Positions 27,407 through 36,494 of a stretch of 63,548 nt of DNA are shown here, one piece after another. The translations under genes were made by a program, and so were the position numbers. Below the pieces are notes generated by a model. The model had not been told where the DNA came from, did not search any database, and was given only the letters and a program-made list of their open reading frames with translations. Location of the stretch: assembly GCA_002238945.1 (NCBI GenBank), contig MPNI01000007.1, positions 30,001 through 93,548 on the forward strand, given 5' to 3'. This DNA is from Proteobacteria bacterium bin106. GTDB lineage: Bacteria; Bdellovibrionota_B; Oligoflexia; Oligoflexales; Bin106. Position 1 is the stretch's first letter. Each line of letters opens with the position of its first letter.

Positions 27407-29230
27407 TTAGCTGTGACTGTGCCATTTACCTATGACCGTTTGCCACCTGCGCCAATACTTTTCGCCAAAGATCTGTGGGTTCTTATCAAGTTGAAAACGC
27501 TGGTTTTCAATGGCAGCACAGAGCTCTTTGAGGATGTGATAGTCCTCTTTGAACACAGTTTCATCTTGAAGCTTACTGGCAATATCATAAGCAGCTACCG
27601 CTGCTCCAGCTTCTGGTGAAACATACCAAGCAAGAGCATCAAATATGGCTTGGTGATCATGGTTATGAATGGCTGAAGAAACCTTCTTTTTAACAGCTGC
27701 GAGTTTTTGATGAGGGCTTAAGGCTGTTGACAGTTTTCTGTGCCACTTAAGTAAGCGATACACCGATAAACATATCAACAAAGTCCAAAGCAGAAGAAGT
27801 ATTAAGCTTGGAGGAAGTACAGAATGTAACCACACTTGTAGAGGAGGTAACATCACAGAGCTGCGCCAAGGATCTGCCATGTCATTTGGGCTGTCTTCAG
27901 CTACTGGCTGCAAAACTTCGGGGTTTGATCCTGTGTTATCGGTGTCACTGGGATTGCTGGCTGTTGTTTTGAGAGCGGTGTTTGCTGTGACACGTACTTC
28001 ACCTAATTGGGTAGCGAGTCTACGATAGGAGCGTGTTTCTATGTCAAAATAACTCCACTCAAAAACACCTAAATCATAGACACCTTCTTTGAGAGGAACG
28101 AGTGCATAAGAAAATGTTTTGCTGCCACCAATACCCAAAAGAGATACCGATTCATCCACCACCGGTTTGTCAGGATATATCTTGAAAGCATCGGGGAGTT
28201 CAGGATCTTTAAGACTTAAGCTTGATAACCAGCCTTTGCCCTTAAAAACAAGATTTAAGGTAAGAGGGTCTTGAACCTTGACTTCTTTGGCTGAAAGTTC
28301 TGAATGAAGTTCCACATCCCCCACAAAACCATGAAAATGTTCTGGCTTATTTTCATCCGGTACCGCCTTTACGGTGATGGTTTTAGGAGGTAAAGATACT
28401 TTCTTATGAACCATGGAAGAGGGCAGAGCGAAGCCAAAAAACGTTTGAGTATTTTTAGCACCAGATTTTACAATCTCTGCTTGAAAACCATATTCCCCCA
28501 ATTGTAATGATCCCACATTGAGCGGTATAAGAATACGTCTTACAGTCACAACCCAATAAGGATGATCTTGAAAACGTTCTTGAGAGGTTTCAGGCTCTAC
28601 TTTAAAGACCTTAAATAAAGGATTTTCACTGCCAAAATGGCCTAGATCACCCCACTTGTTTTTCACATACAACTTGATGGTGTCCATAATCGGCTCAGTG
28701 ATATACACATCTTGGGAAGATAGTTTGCGTTCAGCAAACATTAAGGGGAGTTTCCCTGAAGCACGGACCTGCTCAGCACTCAAAGGTTTGGTAACAGTTA
28801 AGGTAAAAGGGGATGTGTGTTCCTTGTTTTGATCCACAGTGAGTTCAATGGGAGGGATTTCAAACACTCCCATGCGTTGAGGAGTGATACGTAATATGAG
28901 TGTTTTGGTGACACGAAATTTATTGGTATTTCGAGTGTTGGAGTAGGTGTAACTTCTGGAAGTAGAAATGGATGAGCTGACTTGAAGACCATCCACTTCT
29001 GGCATCTGTAAAGAATCGGAATCAAAATCACCTTCTACTGTAAGAGTTAACTCAACACTGTCACCAAGAGTTATCTTGTTGCTACTTAACTGTGCTTCAA
29101 CGGCAGCATAAGACTGCTTAGGAAAGTTTATATTTATACTAGCTGCGAGTGTGACCATAGCACATATGGCTCTAAGCCAGTTGCTATGAAAACACGCACT
29201 TTTCTTACCATGTTTTTGTATTGTGCCCAT
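27407..29230 (-). CDS. batD: BatD-family protein
   Basis: About 608 residues from ATG 29230, chosen because an SD (AGAGG) lies just upstream and a signal peptide follows directly; a longer frame runs back to 29326. After the signal come BatD-type beta-rich repeats (VEAQLSSNKITLGDSVELTLTV ...; ELHSELSAKEVKVQDPLTL), a Ser/Asn-rich linker, a membrane helix (about 515-535, PSLILLLLWTLLICLSVYRLL) and a cytoplasmic helical tail. BatD works with the vWA proteins BatA/BatB in the inner membrane in stress and oxygen tolerance; the mechanism is unclear. Its start overlaps the end of batB/C by 26 bp. Confidence 0.85.
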   Translation of the reverse strand: MGTIQKHGKKSACFHSNWLRAICAMVTLAASININFPKQSYAAVEAQLSSNKITLGDSVELTLTVEGDFDSDSLQMPEVDGLQVSSSISTSRSYTYSNTRNTNKFRVTKTLILRITPQRMGVFEIPPIELTVDQNKEHTSPFTLTVTKPLSAEQVRASGKLPLMFAERKLSSQDVYITEPIMDTIKLYVKNKWGDLGHFGSENPLFKVFKVEPETSQERFQDHPYWVVTVRRILIPLNVGSLQLGEYGFQAEIVKSGAKNTQTFFGFALPSSMVHKKVSLPPKTITVKAVPDENKPEHFHGFVGDVELHSELSAKEVKVQDPLTLNLVFKGKGWLSSLSLKDPELPDAFKIYPDKPVVDESVSLLGIGGSKTFSYALVPLKEGVYDLGVFEWSYFDIETRSYRRLATQLGEVRVTANTALKTTASNPSDTDNTGSNPEVLQPVAEDSPNDMADPWRSSVMLPPLQVWLHSVLPPSLILLLLWTLLICLSVYRLLKWHRKLSTALSPHQKLAAVKKKVSSAIHNHDHQAIFDALAWYVSPEAGAAVAAYDIASKLQDETVFKEDYHILKELCAAIENQRFQLDKNPQIFGEKYWRRWQTVIGKWHSHS

Positions 29231-31277
29231 TATCCTCTCGTTTGGGAGGTTGACTATTGATTTTTGTGGATGAATCTGTTCGAAAATCCCTTTTATTGAG
29301 GCGATCTTCAGGAAAGTAACGTCCATAAGCTTCGCGGTTATCTTCTAAGGCACGAAATAAATTGATGGCTTGTTGAGGATCCATAGCCTGTGGGTCCGTT
29401 GTCTCTGATGGCTCACCAACTGCCATACCTTTCTGGCTTTCTTGCTGATCGTCTTTTGTGTCCTTATCTCCTGAATCTGCTGTGCTACCAGCTGCAACAC
29501 TTTCGTTGTCTTTGCTGTCTGCACCGCTGTCTTTATCTCCTTTTTGATCGTTATGAGTGTTCTTTGAGTTTTCTTGAGTTTGAGCTTGATCGGTGTTTTC
29601 AGCTCGTGCAGCATTTTTATGATCATCTTCTTTATGATTATTATCATGTCCTTCCTCTTCTTTGCCAGTGTTCTGATGGCCAGCGTTCTGATGAGTATGG
29701 TTTTCTTTTGAAGAAGATGCATGTTGATCATTGTGTTCTTGCTTGCCATCACCTGGTTGATTGGCTGAAGATGCTGATTGTTGTTGAGATGGGGACTTTG
29801 AGTCTTGAGGTTTTTGTGTTTGTGAAGATGAGTTGTCTTTGGAATCACCGTTGGCGTTTTGTTGCTGGTTTTGTTGTTGTTGTTGTTGTTGCTGCTGTTG
29901 TTTTTCTTCTAAAAACTTTGCTAGCCACTGGAGATTTTCTAAAGTGGGTTGGTGGTCTTGGCGCATAGCGTAAGCTTTTTTTAAAGCTTTAAAGGCTTCA
30001 TCATGTTGTCCCATTTTCATCAGCACATGTGAGAGGTTAAAATAACTGGCATGAAGCAAATCTTTAGATACTTTACTTGCGGGTGTTTTGACTATGCCTT
30101 CTAATAATTGTTTGGCTTCATTTAAGTGATCTAAATGATCGGGTGAGTTATCAGCGTTTTCCATGAGATGGCGTGCTTTGATAAAATCTTTATGAATATC
30201 TTCTTTAAAGATCGAGCCATAGGCTTTTGGAATATCTATGAGTGTAAATAACATGATGATAGCCATGGCATGGGGTTTGTATGAATAAGGAGAGATGAAA
30301 AAGGCTGTAAACCAGCTGATAAGAGATATGAGTAAAAACCAAGGAAACAATTCATCCCAGACTTTGCCTTCTTCGCTATCCATCACCACAGTGGATTTAG
30401 CTCGGATGCCTTGTTGGTAAATGTGTTGCATATCATCTGTGGCAGCATCTGAAAGAACGTACTTTCCGCCTGTTATAGAAGCGATGGATTTAAGAGTTTT
30501 TTCATCCAGCTTTGAAAGGACAATATGGCCACGATGATCGCGTACGTAAGATCCATCGGGCATCTTTAGCAAAGCACCTTGAGCACTTCCCACTCCCATT
30601 GTAAAGATACGTACTCCCATATCTTTTGCTTGCTGTGCTGCTGTCATGACCTCTTGAGGATGATCCTCACCATCGGTGATGATCAAAAGATCACGACTTT
30701 CTAAAGGACGATCGGGATGCTTCTTTAAGCTGCGCAAAGCCACCGTTAGAGCACGGCCCAAATCAGTGCCTTGACTCTCCATGATTTTGGTGGATAGCTG
30801 AGAGACAAACAACTCAGCCATCTGATAATCACGAGTGAGAGGAAGATAAATGTAAGCTTCACCAGCAAACACAATCAAACCGATGCGATCACCTTCGAGA
30901 AGTTTCATGAGATCGAGTATCTCACGTTTGGCTCTTTCGAGTCGTGACGGCTTAAAGTCATCGGCTAACATGGAGCGTGATACATCTACAGCCACCAGAA
31001 TATTCCGGCCCTCACTTTGATGCTCTTCTAAGGTGAAACCAGCTCTGGGCTGAGACAGAGCACACACTAAAGACACATAACCCAAACAGATAAAAAGTGT
31101 TCTCATGGTATGGCGCCATGAATGAAAAGAATGAGATATCAAAGCTTGTGCATTATCTCCCCATTTACCAAGTAATGTGAGCTCTTTTTTTCGTGCCAAA
31201 TAGCTGAGCAGTATAGCCATCACCACACAGCAAGGTATAAGGAATAAGAGATGTGGGTAAGCAAAGCTGTGAATCAT
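29205..31277 (-). CDS. batB: BatB/BatC fusion: vWA domain, TPRs and Q/N-rich tail
   Basis: About 690 residues from ATG 31277 (SD GGGAGG; ATGA overlap with the batA stop). TM helices at about 7-24 and 55-75 are followed by a von Willebrand A domain with MIDAS DVSRSMLADD, T in PLTRD and DGEDHPQ, then a TM pair near 310-345, TPR helices (about 375-460), and a long low-complexity tail rich in Gln, Asn, Ser, Lys and Asp (about 470-640). BatB and BatC are often separate; here one protein covers both, ending in the BatC-like segment. The Q-run is coded by repetitive TTG/CTG-complement DNA (29860-29905). Confidence 0.87.
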   Translation of the reverse strand: MIHSFAYPHLLFLIPCCVVMAILLSYLARKKELTLLGKWGDNAQALISHSFHSWRHTMRTLFICLGYVSLVCALSQPRAGFTLEEHQSEGRNILVAVDVSRSMLADDFKPSRLERAKREILDLMKLLEGDRIGLIVFAGEAYIYLPLTRDYQMAELFVSQLSTKIMESQGTDLGRALTVALRSLKKHPDRPLESRDLLIITDGEDHPQEVMTAAQQAKDMGVRIFTMGVGSAQGALLKMPDGSYVRDHRGHIVLSKLDEKTLKSIASITGGKYVLSDAATDDMQHIYQQGIRAKSTVVMDSEEGKVWDELFPWFLLISLISWFTAFFISPYSYKPHAMAIIMLFTLIDIPKAYGSIFKEDIHKDFIKARHLMENADNSPDHLDHLNEAKQLLEGIVKTPASKVSKDLLHASYFNLSHVLMKMGQHDEAFKALKKAYAMRQDHQPTLENLQWLAKFLEEKQQQQQQQQQQNQQQNANGDSKDNSSSQTQKPQDSKSPSQQQSASSANQPGDGKQEHNDQHASSSKENHTHQNAGHQNTGKEEEGHDNNHKEDDHKNAARAENTDQAQTQENSKNTHNDQKGDKDSGADSKDNESVAAGSTADSGDKDTKDDQQESQKGMAVGEPSETTDPQAMDPQQAINLFRALEDNREAYGRYFPEDRLNKRDFRTDSSTKINSQPPKREDNGHNTKTW

Positions 31278-32260
31278 GCCAAATACCTCCCGGTCCATAA
31301 AACAGAAAAAATCTGTAGGACAAAAAATAATAACAAAGAGATTAGGACATACGTAAAGAAGTGTTCTTCAAACATCAAAAACACACTCTCTTCGACTTCT
31401 TTTGTTTCCAATTGATCAATAGTTGCATAGATCTGTTGAAGATCTTCGGTGTTTTTGGCACGAAAATATTTTCCTGAAGTTAAAGCAGCTACTTGTTTTA
31501 AAAGCTCTTCATCCACATGGGCCACAGGAGCGATAAGATCGAAAACCCCTCCAAGAAGAGAGGAGCTTTCCTCTCCAGCCACAGCAATGGTGTAGATTTT
31601 AATACCTAAACTTTTGGCAGCACGTGCAGCTTGCTGGGGATCGATGCTTCCTGCAGAATTGGCACCATCAGTGAGAAGAATCATGACCTTCGATGGTGCA
31701 TCCAAACGATGCAAGCGATTGCTTGATACACCAATAGCATCACCTAAGGCTGTTTTAGAACCAGCCATACCGATATAGATCTCATCGAGAAAATCAATCA
31801 ACACTGGGTGATCTAAAGTTAACGGTGCTTGTGCAAAAGCACGACTACCGAATATCACCAGTCCTAGACGATCGTGAACGCGCTTTTCAATGAAGTTTTT
31901 TACTACAGCTTTAACAGCTTCAAGGCGGCTCACTTTTTTCCCTAAAAGAGTGAGGTCTTGAGAACTCATGCTTTCTGAGGTGTCAATGACCAAAAAAATG
32001 TCTAACCCCTCTGAAGATTGCATGGAGCGATTTTTGCCAAAACGTGGTCGGGCTAAAGCGATGATCAAACAGGTTATAGCTAACAGAAAAATCAGCATGC
32101 TATGATGAGACAATAGCCTCATATACCATGGAGAGTGCTTTGTAAGTCGTGATTGCAATGGAAAAAAGACACAAAAACACCGCTGACGCCTATGGTACAT
32201 ATAAATACATAACGGCAGCAGCAACAAAGCAAGTAATGCATATGGGTAAGCAAATTGCAT
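31274..32260 (-). CDS. batA: BatA, von Willebrand A domain membrane protein
   Basis: About 328 residues from ATG 32260, chosen because an SD (AGAGG) precedes it by five bases and the result begins MQFAYPYALLALLLLPL as BatA proteins do; a frame from 32284 is also open. TM1-TM2 (about 5-22 and 50-70) are followed by a vWA domain with a complete MIDAS (DTSESMSSQ, a Thr in PLTLD, TDGANSAGS) and a final TM near the C-terminus. BatA is an inner-membrane protein with a periplasmic metal-binding domain that acts with BatB and BatD. Confidence 0.9.
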   Translation of the reverse strand: MQFAYPYALLALLLLPLCIYMYHRRQRCFCVFFPLQSRLTKHSPWYMRLLSHHSMLIFLLAITCLIIALARPRFGKNRSMQSSEGLDIFLVIDTSESMSSQDLTLLGKKVSRLEAVKAVVKNFIEKRVHDRLGLVIFGSRAFAQAPLTLDHPVLIDFLDEIYIGMAGSKTALGDAIGVSSNRLHRLDAPSKVMILLTDGANSAGSIDPQQAARAAKSLGIKIYTIAVAGEESSSLLGGVFDLIAPVAHVDEELLKQVAALTSGKYFRAKNTEDLQQIYATIDQLETKEVEESVFLMFEEHFFTYVLISLLLFFVLQIFSVLWTGRYLA

Positions 32261-32297
32261 AAGACCTCTGAAAATAGCACTCATTATGAGCTGGTAG

Positions 32298-32807
32298 CTA
32301 TTCTATCTGTTCTGTATAGCTATCTGTTTTTTGCGAATAATTCTCTATGATTTGGCGTCCAAGAGCGAGTGTCTTTTGTTTATAATTTACGGCAGATTCA
32401 CCACTTACAGCTTGTGGAGAAAACAGCCATGTTTCTCCCATACATAAATGCTCATGATAATCCTGAGCGATCATCTGAGGAACCTTTTGAGCTGTTAGCC
32501 AACTCAAGCGTTCTCGATCGCTGAGCGAGATCACTTGTTCGCTTGGCCCTAAATAGTAACCGAGTATTTTTTTAAGATACAGATTTAAACTAGCAATATC
32601 ATTGTGATCTACGCTACAAGCTTGTTCATAGAGCTCTTCAGCATTCATAGGCTTAGGTTGTTTGTGGCGTTTGCGTAGCCTATAGACCACATATCTTAAC
32701 AGCCATATCCCCATAGCAAGAAGGGCGAGAAGTACAACGATTGCAGTTACATCCACTGATGTTGCATAGAGTTCCATAGGAGGATGGGGAGGAGCTAGGT
32801 TGTTCAT
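32298..32807 (-). CDS. DUF4381-like single-pass membrane protein
   Basis: 169 residues: a short external N-terminus, one TM helix (about 19-42), a basic stretch and a cytoplasmic helical domain with the family-like pattern LYLKKILGYYLGPSEQVISL followed by LSDRERLSWLTAQ. DUF4381 genes normally sit between DUF58 and batA in MoxR-Bat operons. Here this is the first gene of the run, and neither the MoxR ATPase nor DUF58 precedes it. Confidence 0.68.
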   Translation of the reverse strand: MNNLAPPHPPMELYATSVDVTAIVVLLALLAMGIWLLRYVVYRLRKRHKQPKPMNAEELYEQACSVDHNDIASLNLYLKKILGYYLGPSEQVISLSDRERLSWLTAQKVPQMIAQDYHEHLCMGETWLFSPQAVSGESAVNYKQKTLALGRQIIENYSQKTDSYTEQIE

Positions 32808-32895
32808 TACCGGATGATTTTTAAGAGTGAACGTAGTGTGACATCATTTATATATAACACACTGAGATGATACACACTCACAGTACTCGTTATCA

Positions 32896-32919
32896 CGATC
32901 ACTCAAGAGTGAGTGATCG
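32896..32919. terminator. Stem-loop, 10-bp perfect stem
   Basis: CGATCACTCA and TGAGTGATCG pair around an AGAG loop, followed by TTTATG on the plus strand. It lies 90 bp upstream of the DUF4381-like start, so it does not terminate that operon. The T-run is short and a regulatory role is possible. Confidence 0.4.
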
Positions 32920-33133
32920 TTTATGATGTGTCTCAAGTGTAGGTAAAATCATCCATGTCCAAATGAGCTGGGGCCTGATGCTTGGGCTGCTTGAGATGCT
33001 TGGCAGTTGATACGTTTAGATGGTTGGTTCTTGTATGGTTCTTGTATGGTTCTTGGGTATTTTTTGTATGATTTTATCTAAAGAGTTACCGTTATTTGCC
33101 GATATACTGGTGGGTATTTCATGTTTGTCCTTA

Positions 33134-33176
33134 GGCAGTAGGGTGACTCCAAACACTCTACTGCCCGCCCCTTTTT
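33134..33176 (+). terminator. Orphan intrinsic terminator
   Basis: GGCAGTAGGGTG pairs with CACTCTACTGCC (11 of 12) around an 8-nt loop and is followed by CGCCCCTTTTT. The T-run is on the plus strand, but no plus-strand gene ends upstream. It may belong to a small RNA or a lost gene. Confidence 0.6.
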
Positions 33177-33183
33177 ACTACTT

Positions 33184-33213
33184 AATGTATATACATATAT
33201 ATGTATATACATT
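33184..33213. repeat. Perfect 30-bp AT palindrome
   Basis: The 30 bases read the same on both strands and consist of alternating TATA/CATA-type steps; the centre is ATATAT. It lies 8 bp after an orphan terminator. Such sequences extrude easily as cruciforms and can serve as protein-binding sites. Confidence 0.85.
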
Positions 33214-33533
33214 ATATCTTTTTTTTAAGATATTTTTATAGAAATATTCTATTTCATGTTCTATTTCCAATGAGTATGTTTTTTCTTTTTGACACATAAA
33301 CATCCCTCAAATTTTTCATATGAATGTTCATGTGAGTAAGGGTTTATGGAGTTAGCTTACTCTGTAAGCTATGTGTAAGCTATGTGTAAGTTATGTGATG
33401 TGGTGATATATCTTAAGAGATATTTATGCTTTTAGAAGTTTTTTTGTAATTAGGCTAAAGATTTTACGCTGATGTTTCGATGTAACATGTAGCACTTGCA
33501 CTTTGTCTCGGGTGTGGGTGTTAATCTCCTGAT

Positions 33534-33577
33534 AGGGTGGTGATGGGACTCGCGCTTTCCGTCACCACCTACTTTTT
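33534..33577 (+). terminator. Second orphan intrinsic terminator
   Basis: A GC-rich arm AGGGTGGTGATGG pairs with CCGTCACCACCT (one bulge, one wobble) and is followed by ACTTTTTTAT on the plus strand. No ORF ends here, so a short untranslated transcript is the natural reading. Confidence 0.6.
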
Positions 33578-33931
33578 TATGATATATGGTGTTGGTATCT
33601 TTTTTCACTCATAGCTTTTTTGCAAGTAAATAGGCACGTTTTGTTATCTTTGGAGTTATTTTTTACCTAGCTACACTTATTTAGCTACAAAGCGGGTTAT
33701 CCAACGAGCCATGCCATACTTTTTGCAAAAGAGTTTGATATCGCAAAAGAGTTTGATATCTAAGCCATATGTCTGGCTTGTGAATCTTCGAATATAAGTA
33801 TTTGAAATATATGTTTAGAAAAAGCTGTAAAAACCCGATGGGTTTATTGGGCTGGCTTGTGGTGTTTGTTGTATTGAGGTGATTTTTTTATTCTGTGTCA
33901 CATGATGATTGCTATTTTTGGGATGTGATGG

Positions 33932-34573
33932 GTGCATAAAACAGCGTTTTACATAGATAATGTATATCGGTGGCTTGGTTGTTTGGTGATGGTTTTAGGG
34001 GGGGTGATTGTAGGTGGTGAAGAAGGTGCTTACGGGGGAGTTAAGCAGGATACCGGAGGAACAGCTTCCGTAGAGATCACTCAAAATTCTGCAGATGAAG
34101 AAGAGGAAGTAGATGTGGAGTCATATCTACCTCAAGAGTGTTCCTCTGTGGATACTGTGGCTGACAAACTGCCAAGCAGAGAAGAACATGATGGTGATTT
34201 ATCCATGCGTGATGGTTTTTTAAGCTGTATGTGGTGGGAACCAGGTTCTAGGTCTCTTTGTATAGATATGTATGGCTGTTCTGTGCATATAGGTCCTGAT
34301 CTGGTCACTTGCTTGGATTTAGCTAAAGAATTGCTAGAGGCGAGAAAAACAGCGCGAACAAAAACTCAGCAGCCCATTACGGATTTATGTAATATTTTTG
34401 ATAGGCAAGGAAAAGGAGCTAAAGAAAATCTGTGTGCTCATGTCTTTCATGCCCCAACTCATGCCAATTTTAGAGATCCTTGCGATACTCCTCAAGAAGA
34501 GGGGGTGCAGTTAGATGATCATTCTGTGGTCCCTTCGGAAGCATCTTCTGAACAGGGAGGTAGTGGCCAGTGA
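33932..34573 (+). CDS. Hypothetical secreted or anchored acidic protein
   Basis: 213 residues from GTG 33932, with no strong SD. One hydrophobic segment at about 11-28 (VYRWLGCLVMVLGGVIVGG) could be a signal peptide or anchor. The rest is acidic, with eight or more Cys spread over the middle (for example FLSCMWW, SLCIDMYGCSVH, VTCLD, DLCNIF), which suggests disulfides outside the cytoplasm. No family recognised. Its stop overlaps the GTG start of the next gene (GTGA), so the two are coupled. Confidence 0.55.
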   Translation: MHKTAFYIDNVYRWLGCLVMVLGGVIVGGEEGAYGGVKQDTGGTASVEITQNSADEEEEVDVESYLPQECSSVDTVADKLPSREEHDGDLSMRDGFLSCMWWEPGSRSLCIDMYGCSVHIGPDLVTCLDLAKELLEARKTARTKTQQPITDLCNIFDRQGKGAKENLCAHVFHAPTHANFRDPCDTPQEEGVQLDDHSVVPSEASSEQGGSGQ

Positions 34574-36300
34574 AGCATGCTTTTTTATGGATCCTTTTAT
34601 GTGTGTTATGTGTGGTGAGTGGTTGTCGTAGGACAAATAATGAATGTGCTCCCTTATCATCGGTTAGCAGTGATGTGACAGGTTCTGGAAATACGTATTT
34701 TGGTGTCTTAGGTTGGCAAAAACCATCTGCACAACAAGAAACGGGTTATTCTTACTGTACGGTGTTTGTTAGAGAAGATCCGCAATTAGAGGATGCTTCT
34801 TTGATGGGTCTAAGAGTAACGGTTCCTTATCATTGTTTGAAGCAAGCTTTTAGTAAACCACAACTCTCTCCTGGGCTGTACTTGGCTCGTGAGAATGATT
34901 ATGTGCATATTCCTTTAGATGATAATAATGTGCAGACTACGTATGTGGATGCTCTTAAAGAGGTGTGGTCAGCGAGTGGGGGGTCTCAGAGTAGTGCTGA
35001 TGGTGAAGATCTTCTATTTCCGCAAGTAGCTACGCCATCAACGGCAAAGTTACAGGCTCAGTTTTTCCCGAGTAATGTGTTTGTATTTTCGGTGCGCATA
35101 CCAAAAGCTACCACACCTGATTTTTTACAGAGCGATGACAAACTTAAACCAGCGTCTATCCTTGCCTCTGGTAAGTTATTGAGTAGTGATAATCGTGCGG
35201 CTTTGGGTACAGCAAGTAATGATTATCAAGCTGCTTTGGGAGCTAAAACAGGAAGGGAAAGTGCTCTTCGTTCTGCACTCGCAAAACTTTCTGAGCAAAG
35301 TCAACAGATTTTCTCTAGTGGCAAAATAGTGAGTGATGCTGTTCATGAAGATGTACGGGTTTATTATATGGCATCTCATTTGGCAAGATTTTCCATGCAT
35401 CATGTGGCTCCATCACCAGCAAAACCTCAAGAGGTTGTTGCTGGTCAGCTGTTGTCTCGCCCTTGGTTCTTTCCGTATAATCATTTAGATGTTTTTGTTC
35501 AAAAAAAAGATCCTTTGATGGGATCCTTTTTGATAGTGGATGGATATCCCATGGCTGCTATGTATGATGTTTTGGTGGATGGAAAAGGTAAGTATGCATC
35601 TTCAGGAGGTTATGTAGCAAGTAGTGATTCTATGACAGAGCTTTTAAAACCAGTGGTTTCTGTGAGTTTTCCTGCAGCTGGTACTAGCCCAGATGTTGAT
35701 GCACCTGGTAGTGAAACATCTGCAGTAAGCGAGGAACAAAAAAGATGCGAGCTAGCAGCTGGTGCTTCTTGGACAGCCAACAAATGTGTTTGTAGCGGGG
35801 CATCAAAAACATGGAATGGTAGTGCTTGTGTAAACAAAGAAGTGTCTGGTGGAGGGTTAACAGACGCACAGCGACAGCAGCAATGTAGGGAAAAAGGGGC
35901 TGGTTATCGTTGGTCTAATAGTCAGTGTCTTTGCGCTAGTGGGTATGAGCTGCAGGGAGGAATGTGTACTCGCCCCGATGGTGATACTGAAACCGCAAAC
36001 TTGGCACAAACAAACTGTGAGAAAGCTTCTGCTTCTGGTGCCACTTGGGATTCTGAAGCTAAAAAATGTGAGTGTGGAGAGACTAAAGAATGGAAGGATA
36101 ATACTTGCAAAACAAAAGAGCCGGTGGTGACAGACGCACAGCAAGAGGAGCAATGTAAGAAAAAAGGGTCTGATTATCGTTGGTCTGATAATAAGTGTAC
36201 TTATGTTTATCAAGGGGGTTTTAGAGCAGGAGGGACTGGGGATGCTACAAAACATGATTTCGATTTAACGCCTGATGATCTCGATGTGACATGCGGTTAA
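34570..36300 (+). CDS. Large lipoprotein with a C-terminal four-fold Cys-rich repeat
   Basis: 576 residues. The lipobox ends VSGC (about residue 19). Residues 30-375 form an unrecognised domain; 395-560 hold four copies of a roughly 40-residue module: QKRCELAAGASW...KCVC, QQQCREKGAGYRW...QCLC, QTNCEKASASGATW...KCEC and EEQCKKKGSDYRW...KCTY. In the first three, a W or Y/L and another Cys follow, giving C-W-C-C-C spacing; the last copy is truncated. This looks like an EGF- or chitin-binding-like extracellular module. The GTG start overlaps the previous gene. A clear terminator follows at 36386. Surface adhesion is plausible but unproven. Confidence 0.7.
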   Translation: MKHAFLWILLCVLCVVSGCRRTNNECAPLSSVSSDVTGSGNTYFGVLGWQKPSAQQETGYSYCTVFVREDPQLEDASLMGLRVTVPYHCLKQAFSKPQLSPGLYLARENDYVHIPLDDNNVQTTYVDALKEVWSASGGSQSSADGEDLLFPQVATPSTAKLQAQFFPSNVFVFSVRIPKATTPDFLQSDDKLKPASILASGKLLSSDNRAALGTASNDYQAALGAKTGRESALRSALAKLSEQSQQIFSSGKIVSDAVHEDVRVYYMASHLARFSMHHVAPSPAKPQEVVAGQLLSRPWFFPYNHLDVFVQKKDPLMGSFLIVDGYPMAAMYDVLVDGKGKYASSGGYVASSDSMTELLKPVVSVSFPAAGTSPDVDAPGSETSAVSEEQKRCELAAGASWTANKCVCSGASKTWNGSACVNKEVSGGGLTDAQRQQQCREKGAGYRWSNSQCLCASGYELQGGMCTRPDGDTETANLAQTNCEKASASGATWDSEAKKCECGETKEWKDNTCKTKEPVVTDAQQEEQCKKKGSDYRWSDNKCTYVYQGGFRAGGTGDATKHDFDLTPDDLDVTCG

Positions 36301-36385
36301 AAGGAGATACGTTTTCTAGGCTGTTATATGCTATAAGCTATAAATAAGTTATAATGAGCCATGCTGTGTGATATGTATGATAGTG

Positions 36386-36418
36386 AGCTGTAAAATCTGA
36401 GGATTTTACAGCTTTTGT
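36386..36418 (+). terminator. Intrinsic terminator
   Basis: AGCTGTAAAATC and GATTTTACAGCT form a perfect 12-bp stem with a TGAG loop, followed by TTTGTCGTTTTA. It ends the 33932-36300 transcript and separates it from lolC/E. Confidence 0.8.
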
Positions 36419-36494
36419 CGTTTTATTCCTTGCACCTCTGTGTAATCTGTTTCATCATCTAAGCAGTGCAAAATACATATGAGGCCTGTGGCAT

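Larger units (their letters stand above)
32808..33931. other. 1.1-kb gene-free region
   Basis: No convincing protein gene. It contains three stem-loops and a long palindrome (listed separately), plus short direct duplications: GGTTCTTGTAT (33036-33060), TAAGCTATGTG (33366-33395) and GCAAAAGAGTTTGATATC (33724-33760). A small RNA is possible between about 33440 and 33577. Confidence 0.6.

Noticed and set aside
29390-29968. 192-codon plus-strand ORF
   Set aside because: Antisense of the Q/N/S-rich tail of BatB/C; Leu/Cys/Val-rich composition is a by-product of the repeat-like codons.
33020-33241. 73-codon plus-strand ORF
   Set aside because: It runs through an intrinsic terminator and the 30-bp palindrome, has no SD or recognisable features, and its hydrophobicity follows from T-rich DNA.
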